Positions 8,529 through 17,378 of a DNA stretch of 64,000 nt are shown piece by piece. Origin of the DNA: Caenibacillus caldisaponilyticus (GTDB taxonomy: Bacteria; Bacillota; Bacilli; Bacillales; Sporolactobacillaceae). The stretch's first letter is position 1. Every line of letters begins with the position of its first letter. The notes beneath the pieces were generated by a model. That model worked only from the letters and a program-made list of their open reading frames with translations. It ran no database searches and was not told where the DNA came from. The stretch spans positions 1 through 64,000 of the forward strand of contig NZ_BDDQ01000004.1 of NCBI RefSeq assembly GCF_002003465.1, in the 5' to 3' direction. The position numbers were made by a program, and so were the translations under genes.

Positions 8529-9274
8529 TGTCCGAGAAAAAAATGAGCGTAAGCGAACATCTCGAGGAACTCCGGCGGCGCCTTCTCATTATCGTCGTCG
8601 GTTTCGTCGCGACGTTTATCATCGGTTTTTTCCTGTCGAAACCGGTGATTCTCTTTTTACAGCGGTCGGAAACGGCGAGAGGCATTCATATGAACGCTTT
8701 TCGCATTACCGATCCGTTTCAGGTTTATTTGCAAACGGCCTTCGTCATCGGGCTCGTCTTGTTGGCGCCGCTGATTCTGTATCAAATCTGGGCGTTCATC
8801 AGCCCGGGTCTCTATGAGCATGAGCGGAGGGTGACGCTCGCTTACATCCCGCTGATCATCGCTTTGTTTTTGAGCGGCGTGGCTTTTTCCTATTTCGTTC
8901 TTTTTCCGTACGTCTTGCATTTCATGGCGAATTTGAGCGAGTCGCTCGGCATTCAAAACGTGATCGGCATCAATGAATATTTTCAGTTTTTGTTTCGGCT
9001 GACGTTGCCGTTCGGCTTTGTGTTCGAGCTGCCCGTTCTCATCATGTTTTTGACGCGGCTCGGCGTCTTGACGCCCGCGTTTTTGGCTAAGATAAGAAAA
9101 TACGCGTATTTTGTCTTATTGATCATCGCCGGCATCATCACGCCGCCCGATGTCGTCTCGCAATTGATCGTGATGGTTCCCCTTGTCATCCTTTATGAAT
9201 TGAGCCTCATGATCTCGCGGCGCGTCTATAAAAATAAGTTGAAACAAGAAGCGGAAAACGGCCACGACTTTTAA
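8528..9274 (+). CDS. tatC: Twin-arginine translocase subunit TatC
   Basis: A 248-residue six-helix membrane protein that recognises twin-arginine signal peptides. Family marks are the cytoplasmic N-terminus SEHLEELRRRL with the conserved EL/RxR segment, FxxxLKAAL-like FQVYLQTAFVIGLVL, the FISPGLYEHER loop, and FGFVFELPV. The start overlaps the tatA stop, and a hairpin terminator overlaps the tatC stop. Substrates are not encoded nearby. Confidence 0.95.
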   Translation: MSEKKMSVSEHLEELRRRLLIIVVGFVATFIIGFFLSKPVILFLQRSETARGIHMNAFRITDPFQVYLQTAFVIGLVLLAPLILYQIWAFISPGLYEHERRVTLAYIPLIIALFLSGVAFSYFVLFPYVLHFMANLSESLGIQNVIGINEYFQFLFRLTLPFGFVFELPVLIMFLTRLGVLTPAFLAKIRKYAYFVLLIIAGIITPPDVVSQLIVMVPLVILYELSLMISRRVYKNKLKQEAENGHDF

Positions 9275-9287
9275 TCGTGGTTTTTTT
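9262..9287 (+). terminator. Terminator at the end of rex-tatA-tatC
   Basis: ccacga (9262-9267) pairs with tcgtgg (9275-9280) and is followed by seven T. The stem spans the tatC stop codon. Confidence 0.8.
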
Positions 9288-9512
9288 GTGCCGGATCTCA
9301 AAACGGGGCGTCCGAGGTGTCGCCTTCCTCAGACGGCGCGACCGCGCGCTTCCGAAAGGCCGCCGTGCGGGCCGAAAAGAGCGGGATTAAGCATGAACGA
9401 AGACGAAAAAGCTTTCATTTGGTATAGTTTAACGTACTTGCAGCGGTCCGGAGGGTGTCACCTTGAAGTAAACGGCATAGGTTAATGAATGATTAAGTTT
9501 GAAGGTGATGTT

Positions 9513-10274
9513 ATGATCAAATTGAAATCGATGAATGAAATCAATAAGATGCGGAAAGCCGGCGAAATTCTCGCCCGCTGCCACAAAGAAATCGAAAAGA
9601 TGATCCGTCCCGGCATCACGACGCATGAGATCGACCAATTTGTCGAGGAATTTCTCGCCGAACACGGGGCCACCCCTGAGCAAAAAGGGTATAAGGGCTA
9701 TCGATATGCCACGTGCGCGTCGATCAACGACGAAATTTGCCACGGATTCCCGCGGAAGCAGCCGTTGCAAAACGGGGACATCGTCACGATCGACATGGTC
9801 GTCAATCTCAACGGCTGGCTCGCCGATTCGGCTTGGAGCTACCCGGTCGGAGACATTTCCGATGAGACGAAAAAACTGCTGGAAGTCACAAAAAAGGCGC
9901 TGTATCTCGGCATCCGCGAGGCCAGGGTCGGCAACCGCATCGGCGACATCGGCCACGCCATTCAAACGTACGCCGAAGGGGAAGGGTTCAGCGTCGTCCG
10001 CGATTTCGTCGGCCACGGCATCGGCCAATATATGCATGAAGACCCGCAGATCCCGCATTACGGCGTCAAGGGGAAAGGTTTGCGGCTTAAGGAAGGCATG
10101 GTCTTAACCATTGAGCCGATGATCAATGTCGGCGATTTTCGTTCCCGGCTTGATGACAACGGTTGGACGGCGCGGACCGTGGACGGCTCGCTTTCCGCCC
10201 AATACGAACACACGATAGCCATCACGAAAGAGGGGCCCCTCATTTTGACGACGCTTGAAGAACAGCCGCTTTGA
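9513..10274 (+). CDS. map: Type I methionyl aminopeptidase
   Basis: A 253-residue pita-bread-fold metalloenzyme that removes the initiator Met from nascent proteins. All five metal ligands can be seen: Asp in TIDMVVN, Asp in LADSAW, His in FVGHGIGQYMHE, Glu in LTIEPM and Glu in QYEHT. It has no SH3 or zinc-finger extension. The ATG at 9513 has AAGGTG upstream; an ATG 24 bases earlier has no good site. The gene stands alone between the tat operon and ydiL, not with secY, so it may be the second map paralogue typical of Bacillus (YflG type). That is an inference. Confidence 0.92.
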   Translation: MIKLKSMNEINKMRKAGEILARCHKEIEKMIRPGITTHEIDQFVEEFLAEHGATPEQKGYKGYRYATCASINDEICHGFPRKQPLQNGDIVTIDMVVNLNGWLADSAWSYPVGDISDETKKLLEVTKKALYLGIREARVGNRIGDIGHAIQTYAEGEGFSVVRDFVGHGIGQYMHEDPQIPHYGVKGKGLRLKEGMVLTIEPMINVGDFRSRLDDNGWTARTVDGSLSAQYEHTIAITKEGPLILTTLEEQPL

Positions 10275-10305
10275 TCGGGATGTTTAACATTCCCGATCAA
10301 AGCGG
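10266..10305. terminator. Perfect 15-bp inverted repeat spanning the map stop codon
   Basis: ccgctttgatcggga (10266-10280) and its exact complement (10291-10305) flank a 10-base loop. No T tract follows on either strand, so it is not a classical intrinsic terminator. It may stabilise or weakly terminate map mRNA. Confidence 0.5.
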
Positions 10306-10434
10306 CGGAAGCGTTAAACGGAGCACTTTAAAATTTTAATGGAACCGGCGCATTTGCCCGTTTTGAACGTTTGCCTGAACGTCCTCACAGCGCCTTTACT
10401 AGGCAGTGCAAAGGGTTCGTCCCGTCCGGCGCCG

Positions 10435-11136
10435 TCAGTGGTTGAACAGCCAAGTGATCAGCGAAAGATTTTGCCGCTCTTGTTCCTCGATCATTTTCTG
10501 AATCGCCGGCAAAAAGCGGATGACCACGAGCGCGTTCATCGCGGCGTGCGCCGTGATGGAGACGATGAGGCGCTTCGTTTTGCTGTACAAATAACACAAC
10601 ACAAGGCCGATCGAAGTGTAGATGATCAAATGGCCGTCGAAATGGGCGAAGGCGAACAAAAGCGAGCTGATCAAGGCGCCGATCCAAAAATTCGTCTTTT
10701 GCGCGATGGCGCCGAATATAATTTTGCGGAAGATGATCTCTTCCAAGATCGGTCCGACGAGAACGATGACGAACATGACGTAGGGCGTGGCGTTCGCCAG
10801 TTCCATGACTTGCTCCGTGTTTTCCGATTTTTCGGGCGCCCCGAACAGCGCCACGTCTATTATTGACGCGGCAATCTGGGTAAGATAGATGAGGGCGATG
10901 CCGTAAAACGACCATTTGACCGTTGAGGTGAAGCCCGTCCGCTTGACATGGCGATCACTGCCCCGTTCCGGAAGGAGCAGCATGAACGCCATGCTCAGCG
11001 TCAATAGAAAGCTGACGGTGATCCAAAAGCCCTGCCTTTGATCGGGAGGGAGAAAGGTCAAAAGCGGAATCGCGACGAATCCGGACAATTGACAAAGAAT
11101 ATAGCTGACAAGAATCCACCAATAACGTTTCGGCAC
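10435..11136 (-). CDS. ydiL: CPBP family intramembrane metalloprotease (YdiL type)
   Basis: A 233-residue polytopic membrane protein with about six hydrophobic helices. The CPBP/Abi motifs are complete: EEIIFR (motif 1, two Glu and Arg), FAFAH (motif 2) and HAAMN (motif 3). These form a Rce1-like membrane protease site. It starts at GTG 11136 with AGGGTGA upstream. It lies convergent to map and divergent from groES, as ydiL does in B. subtilis. No bacteriocin genes adjoin, so a role in bacteriocin immunity is not supported. The substrate is unknown. Confidence 0.88.
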   Translation of the reverse strand: MPKRYWWILVSYILCQLSGFVAIPLLTFLPPDQRQGFWITVSFLLTLSMAFMLLLPERGSDRHVKRTGFTSTVKWSFYGIALIYLTQIAASIIDVALFGAPEKSENTEQVMELANATPYVMFVIVLVGPILEEIIFRKIIFGAIAQKTNFWIGALISSLLFAFAHFDGHLIIYTSIGLVLCYLYSKTKRLIVSITAHAAMNALVVIRFLPAIQKMIEEQERQNLSLITWLFNH

Positions 11137-11231
11137 GGCCGGGTCACCCTTTCGAAAAGTCCGAGAAAATGGTCATTGCCGCCCTCATTCTAACACATTT
11201 GTACGGCTGTATAAAAAATAACAAAAGACGC

Positions 11232-11260
11232 TTGCATTCCCCTGATGAATTGATTAATAT
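11232..11260 (+). promoter_or_regulatory. Sigma-A promoter of groES-groEL
   Basis: -35 ttgcat (11232-11237) and -10 taatat (11255-11260) with a 17-base spacer. The CIRCE operator begins 11 bases downstream of the -10. Confidence 0.75.
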
Positions 11261-11271
11261 TATTACTGGAT

Positions 11272-11298
11272 TTAGCACTCGACAAACGAGAGTGCTAA
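11272..11298 (+). promoter_or_regulatory. CIRCE operator (HrcA binding site)
   Basis: ttagcactc-N9-gagtgctaa is a perfect match to the CIRCE consensus. It lies just downstream of the promoter and within the transcribed leader, so HrcA would repress groESL until heat shock. Confidence 0.97.
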
Positions 11299-11330
11299 CA
11301 ATGCCATGGGAACATTAAGGAGGGTTTTAA

Positions 11331-11615
11331 ATGTTAGCGCCAATTGGTGATCGCATTGTCATTGAACCCGTTGAAAAAGAAGAAAAAACGGCCAGCGGCA
11401 TCGTTTTGCCCGATACAGCCAAAGAAAAGCCGCAAGAAGGCCGGGTTGTCGCTGTCGGCACCGGTAAGCTTCTTGACAACGGCGAACGCGTCGCTTTGGA
11501 AGTCAAAGAAGGCGATCGCGTCATTTTCTCGAAGTATGCGGGTACCGAAGTCAAATATGACGGCAAAGAGTACCTCATCCTTCGTCAAGATGACATTTTG
11601 GCGATCGTTAAGTAA
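11331..11615 (+). CDS. groES: Co-chaperonin GroES
   Basis: A 94-residue Hsp10 that caps the GroEL cylinder. It starts [20 protein letters not shown] and carries the mobile-loop region [16 protein letters not shown], the [10 protein letters not shown] strand and [13 protein letters not shown] at the end. AAGGAGGG is placed upstream of the ATG. It is the first gene of a two-gene operon under the CIRCE-controlled promoter, with groEL 47 bases downstream. Confidence 0.98.
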   Translation: MLAPIGDRIVIEPVEKEEKTASGIVLPDTAKEKPQEGRVVAVGTGKLLDNGERVALEVKEGDRVIFSKYAGTEVKYDGKEYLILRQDDILAIVK

Positions 11616-11641
11616 GCGACCAGAATCCACTACATACATGA

Positions 11642-13285
<1,644 letters not shown>

Positions 13286-13326
13286 TAAAGGTGTCAAAGC
13301 CTTATTACATCAAACAGACTAAAATT

Positions 13327-13360
13327 GGGGGACAAACGCTCGGCGCTTGTCCCCCTTTTT
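13327..13360 (+). terminator. Terminator of groES-groEL
   Basis: gggggacaa (13327-13335) pairs with ttgtccccc (13347-13355), followed by TTTTT. Confidence 0.88.
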
Positions 13361-13368
13361 GTAAAAAG

Positions 13369-13414
13369 AAACGCGGGTGTCCTCAAAAGCTGGGCTTTTG
13401 GGACATCCGCGTTT
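13369..13414. terminator. Long near-palindrome between convergent groEL and the ABC cassette
   Basis: About 20 bases on each side (aaacgcgggtgtcctcaaaag / cttttgggacatccgcgttt) pair with two or three mismatches around a 5-base ctggg loop. Both flanks are A/T rich, so it could terminate the minus-strand cassette and back up groEL termination. Confidence 0.6.
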
Positions 13415-13441
13415 TCGTCCATTTTTGCCGTTTTTCAGCGC

Positions 13442-14083
13442 TTAACGTTGCAGAGTCAAAAGGAGTAGAATGTTATCTTTCTCATGCTGTTTGTGCTTGA
13501 TGATGGACAACAAATTCCCTTTTTCTAAATGGATGTTCCTTTCATTATTATCCGCCGTGAGATTATAGGTCGCGCTATTATGGTCCGCATGAATGGATGA
13601 GAATAAAGTAATTTCGACGCTTTCAGACTCGCTGAGTCCCTTCGCGACAATGCGGTAATCACCGGCCGGCAAATCTTTTCCGGCGATGTAATTCGCAGAA
13701 TGCTTGATTGCATATTGATGATCGCTGATTTCATGCACCGGTCGAAAGGCGGCCGGAGAAAAGCGCAGCTTGCCGTGCCCTTCGATGGTTAACGTAGTGC
13801 CATCCATAACGGCGTAATTGATCCATTTGTCGCCACTGGACATGCGCATATCATCACCAAGGGAAACTTTTCCGGAAAGACACGTGATGTCGTAATACCC
13901 GGGTTTTAAATCATGACCGACCAGATAGTCGCCGGACTTCAAAGTGATCGCCTTCGCCGGGTTATCTCTAACATTACGGTTTTTCAGCGTCAGTTCCGTT
14001 TTGGAAAAGAACAATATGTAAACGGCGCAAAAAACTAAACCGAACATGACCAGCGCATATAAAAGGCGCTTATTCCTTGTCAT
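13442..14083 (-). CDS. Membrane-anchored protein with two tandem beta-type repeats, last gene of the ABC cassette
   Basis: I do not recognise a named family. The 213-residue protein has one N-terminal membrane helix (residues about 7-26, no lipobox) and an exposed remainder. Two repeats of about 80 residues are visible: SGDYLVGHDLKPGYYDI at 50-66 and SANYIAGKDLPAGDYRI at 129-145 share G-x-DL-x-x-G-x-Y-x-I. Each is followed later by a second conserved strand (DGTTLTIEG, EKGNLLSII). The start overlaps the end of the ATPase gene by 14 bases, so it is coupled to the transporter. It could be a substrate-capturing or immunity partner; that is inference. Confidence 0.6.
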   Translation of the reverse strand: MTRNKRLLYALVMFGLVFCAVYILFFSKTELTLKNRNVRDNPAKAITLKSGDYLVGHDLKPGYYDITCLSGKVSLGDDMRMSSGDKWINYAVMDGTTLTIEGHGKLRFSPAAFRPVHEISDHQYAIKHSANYIAGKDLPAGDYRIVAKGLSESESVEITLFSSIHADHNSATYNLTADNNERNIHLEKGNLLSIIKHKQHEKDNILLLLTLQR

Positions 14084-14713
14084 TTTTCATGATCTTCCCA
14101 TTATCCATGTAAATCATTTCATCCGTTAATATCGTCAAATCCTCTTTGTTGTGGCTGGCGATCACGATGACTGCCCCCCGTTGTTTCTCTTCAAGCAGCA
14201 AGTCTCTGACAAGGTTTACGCCTTTTTCATCAATCGCATTGGTCGGTTCATCCAATAAAAGGGTATCGGGTTTTTCAAACACGGCTTGGGCAATGCTTAA
14301 TCGTTGCTTCATTCCGAGCGAAAATTTCCGAACCTTTAACTTGCTGTCCGGGTCCAGACCGACGCGCTCAATGGCGTGTCGAATGTCTTCATCCGTAGCC
14401 TTTTTTTGATTTTGGCTAAAATCTTTAGGTTCGTAAAAGCGTCGTATTGCGGCAATAAACTGGTATTCTCAATGATGACGCCGATGCTGGGCGGAAATGA
14501 GATATCCTTGTGAAGCACTTGCCCGTCGATGGCGACGGTGCCTTCCGTCTGATAAATCAGTCCCGATAGCGCCCTTAAGAGCATCGTTTTTCCCGAGCCG
14601 TTCCGCCCGAACAATCCGTAGGCTTTTCCGGACTGGAACGTATAATTGATATCTTTTAATACAAAGGTTTTCTTTATTTTTTTGCTGAGATGGGTCACGG
14701 TGATCGTTGTCAT
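14070..14713 (-). pseudogene. ABC transporter ATP-binding protein, apparent frameshift in a T7/A7 run
   Basis: The N-terminal part (14713 to about 14408) carries Walker A FGRNGSGKTMLLRAL and a short Q-loop region. The C-terminal part is in another frame and has the signature SLGMKQRLSIAQA, Walker B TLLLDEPTNAID and the switch histidine in ASHNKED. The parts join without loss if the seven-A run on the coding strand (14407-14401) had eight. The joined protein of about 214 residues is a normal ABC-2 exporter ATPase. It starts 20 bases after the permease with GGAGGG upstream. It is either an assembly error or a genuine or slippage-prone frameshift. Confidence 0.8.
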
Positions 14714-14786
14714 CCTATCCCTCCGAGCGCAGTTTAAAAAATATCTTTCGTTTTGATGCGTTGCATGGATAACCCGATGATGGCCG

Positions 14787-15467
14787 CTAAGAGGAGAGAT
14801 AAAACGATAACGGCCATCGAATAGTGGATGATAAAATGCTGTTCATTGTGGATATCCGTTCGCAAACCATCATGAAATTCGGTATCAAAACATACAATAG
14901 CGGCTGCATGCGTTTAAATGTAAACAATACACCGGCAAACACTATGGAGAACACGACGTACATATTTACGAAAAGCAGAGCGTTCTGAGGGGTCACAAAC
15001 AGTTCCAACATCATTTGCAGCAACAACAATACAAGCAACGTCAAATAATAAATAAACGATGCTTTGATCAGTTGTGAAACGTCTACCGGCCCACTGGTCT
15101 GAAGCCGCATGATGGTTGCGACAAGGTAGTAAACACCGGCTTGCAAGAAAAAGAACCCCACCAGTTTTACAGCAATTGCGATGTATTGATTCAAGATGAA
15201 TTTTGTTTTGCTGAAATTACGAATCAGCATATATTTCCCAAAACCATGCAGATTTTCGGAGACGTTTCCCAAAAAGTAAAAACTCAGTGAGACAAAGACG
15301 ACGTACCACATCAGAAGCACGATGTATATCGTCTCAGGTTCCACGCCCAACAAGAAAAAGAATGGAGCGGGCCAATGATGATAAACGGGTTGGAACATTT
15401 GAACGATGCTATAACTTTGGACAAGCACGGCGATCGTTAAAAGAAGAAACTTCCCTTTAATTTTCAT
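14787..15467 (-). CDS. ABC-2 type transporter permease (third of three), C-terminus probably frameshifted
   Basis: A 226-residue hydrophobic protein with about five or six membrane helices, starting MKIKGKFLLLTIAVL and overlapping the preceding permease by 11 bases. As read, it ends in a non-hydrophobic tail. One base missing in the AAA at 14875-14877 would instead give NFHDGLRTDIHNEQHF and a last helix (MAVIVLSLLLAAIIGLSM) ending RIKTKDIF at a stop at 14734-14736. This is 20 bases before the ATPase start and much more like a permease end. No named family is assigned. Substrate unknown. Confidence 0.68.
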   Translation of the reverse strand: MKIKGKFLLLTIAVLVQSYSIVQMFQPVYHHWPAPFFFLLGVEPETIYIVLLMWYVVFVSLSFYFLGNVSENLHGFGKYMLIRNFSKTKFILNQYIAIAVKLVGFFFLQAGVYYLVATIMRLQTSGPVDVSQLIKASFIYYLTLLVLLLLQMMLELFVTPQNALLFVNMYVVFSIVFAGVLFTFKRMQPLLYVLIPNFMMVCERISTMNSILSSTIRWPLSFYLSS

Positions 15468-16173
15468 GGCGGATGAAATCCTTTTCCAAAAAAATCACGT
15501 GTCCAATCAAGCAAAAGACGATGACGAGCCCCAATTGTCTCGCAAAGACAAGCATAATTTCCAGCGCATTCCATTCGGGAACGAGGATGCCTTCGTACAT
15601 ACGCATATCAGTAATGGGTAACCAAGGCACCATCTTTACGAAAAAATAGGTTAATGCGACCAAAATGAAGGTCGCCGACACCGCAATATTAAAAGAATGG
15701 ATACGATCTTCCAGCGCTTTGCACAATAATCCGACCCAACCGTAAAAAAGAACCAATGCCATGCCGTTAAGCAACGTTGCTTTATAAAAATGATGATCCG
15801 CCATGGTTTCATGATCGACGGATAAATAGGTGAGACCAAGATTAACGGCCGATATGGTCAAAGCAAACCAACCGGCGGATTCTAAAATGCTTGCCGCCCG
15901 TATGAAAAATAAATGGGAACGGCTTTTGTGGGCGACAATGAATGGCGCCTCTTCCTTGATTAATCGCATGTTCATGAAGAGTAAATAAAAAAGCGCATAG
16001 TAGACAGCATAAGCCCTGATGGAATTGAATCCTTGGACGCTTCCGTTCATATCCACTAGAATATCATCCGATTTCGAACGAATATAAATACTATTTTGTA
16101 CGTACCAGAAAAAAATGAGAAAAGCACAAAGTATGCCTACCAGTCCCATTGTTTTTTTATAGTTACAACTCAT
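15457..16173 (-). CDS. ABC-2 type transporter permease (second of three)
   Basis: A 238-residue polytopic membrane protein with roughly six helices and Lys/Arg-rich cytoplasmic loops. It begins MSCNYKKTMGLVGILCAFLI and ends HVIFLEKDFIRHEN. The ATG overlaps the end of the first permease by 11 bases, so it is translationally coupled. The region is visibly AT-richer than flanking housekeeping genes. Three different permease-like subunits with one ATPase resemble bacteriocin or lantibiotic self-immunity exporters (LanFEG type) in layout, but no precursor peptide is seen. Confidence 0.65.
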   Translation of the reverse strand: MSCNYKKTMGLVGILCAFLIFFWYVQNSIYIRSKSDDILVDMNGSVQGFNSIRAYAVYYALFYLLFMNMRLIKEEAPFIVAHKSRSHLFFIRAASILESAGWFALTISAVNLGLTYLSVDHETMADHHFYKATLLNGMALVLFYGWVGLLCKALEDRIHSFNIAVSATFILVALTYFFVKMVPWLPITDMRMYEGILVPEWNALEIMLVFARQLGLVIVFCLIGHVIFLEKDFIRHEN

Positions 16174-16924
16174 CCGTTTTCACCTTATAAATATATAGAG
16201 CAATGGGTATTATTGTAAGTATTGTGAAATTGGTTAAAAAAGCCGGGATCATAAAATCAATTCCATATTCGGTAAACGGTTGCATCAATATAAGGACGCT
16301 GCGCATCGGCAGGGCAAGTAGTATGAACCAGATGAAAAAGGCTAAAGGGTAAGTGTATTTCCTGTCAGGAAAAACGAATGAGATGCTCATCGCAAACATC
16401 CCAACCAAACCGGTGAAAAGGCAGACATTTAACATAAAGAGGATATCCACCAGTATAGGATGGGCTTGACTGAACAAAAACAAGGGATCATGCATCCCAT
16501 CCATATCAAACAAACCGTTTGATTCCGTTCCGCCGGCATAAACGATAGAAACCGATAGCAGATTAAAAAGAAGAGAAAACAGCATAACGGCAAAAGGAAC
16601 GAGAAAAGAAACCGCCAGTTTACTTCCGAAATACGCCCGTTTACCCATGGATGAAATCCATATCGTGTGACTCCCCGACTTCACATCCTGAATATAGCTT
16701 TCGGCGCACAGGATCAACAAATGAATCGGCAAAAACCAATATAACAGGATCTGCATCATATGGCCCTCGGATGTTCCAGCCAAAAAGAAGGCGATGGCCG
16801 GATGAAATTTGGCACGCCACTGCAACTTCAACGCGATGACATCTATGCAGGGCATAAGGATGATCAGCCAAACAATCGCCATGCTTTTTTTATCTTTAAA
16901 TATACGTAACAAGTGACTTTTCAC
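16163..16924 (-). CDS. ABC-2 type transporter permease (first of three)
   Basis: A 253-residue membrane protein with about six helices and the first gene of the cassette. The GTG at 16924 is preceded by GGGAGGAT. The N-terminus KSHLLRIFKDKKSMAIVWLI is the usual cytoplasmic elbow of ABC-2 permeases, followed by helices separated by a polar loop (YAGGTESNGLFDMDGMHD). I do not recognise a specific family. It is unlike the second and third permeases by eye, so the three are probably distant paralogues or distinct subunits. Confidence 0.65.
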   Translation of the reverse strand: MKSHLLRIFKDKKSMAIVWLIILMPCIDVIALKLQWRAKFHPAIAFFLAGTSEGHMMQILLYWFLPIHLLILCAESYIQDVKSGSHTIWISSMGKRAYFGSKLAVSFLVPFAVMLFSLLFNLLSVSIVYAGGTESNGLFDMDGMHDPLFLFSQAHPILVDILFMLNVCLFTGLVGMFAMSISFVFPDRKYTYPLAFFIWFILLALPMRSVLILMQPFTEYGIDFMIPAFLTNFTILTIIPIALYIYKVKTDEL

Positions 16925-17378
16925 GATATCCTCCCGATTCCTTTCACAACATTAAGGTGTTGTCCTAATGGCGCCTTGGTTTATTTCGGTATGTTAGACC
17001 AATATGCGTTTCATGTGTTTATATTTTTATAATTCTATATAATTTATAATTCTATGTTTACTTTGTTTATCCTCTCAACCCGTCAAAAATAGTTCTTTAG
17101 TCCTACTACCAAAAGGCTGTTGGCGTTTTTTTCATGATGTCATCAACGTTCTTTCATTGAAGCGCCGGGGTTGCCCGGCCTTTCTCTTTTTTCACGGATG
17201 CGCCGGGCTGAAGCTGCCTAACGGTTTCCAACCTTTCCCTGATCTATTTTTTGTTTTTCCGCAGCGTCCATTTTTGAACGACCGGCCAAATCCGGTCACC
17301 GCTGCGGTTGAGACTCATCGCGACAACTCCGTTTTAATTTTGATATAATATTGAAGATTTATAAAGGCATAGATACAG
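16925..17378. other. AT-rich promoter/operator region between the ABC cassette and the glycosylase gene
   Basis: No gene is supported in these 450 bases. Two perfect 13-bp direct repeats, tttataattctat at 17026-17038 and 17043-17055, are spaced 17 bases start to start. They lie about 100-130 bases upstream of the minus-strand cassette and look like an operator or promoter. A tataat at 17343-17348 is a plausible -10 for the rightward glycosylase gene. A 63-codon frame at 17157-17348 has no ribosome binding site and is not called. Confidence 0.55.

Noticed and set aside
9288-9485. 65-codon frame between tatC and map
   Set aside because: Starts within the tatC terminator region, has no ribosome site and no coding character.
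10435-11136. Bacteriocin immunity role for the CPBP protease
   Set aside because: No bacteriocin gene nearby, and the position next to groES is the conserved housekeeping ydiL locus.
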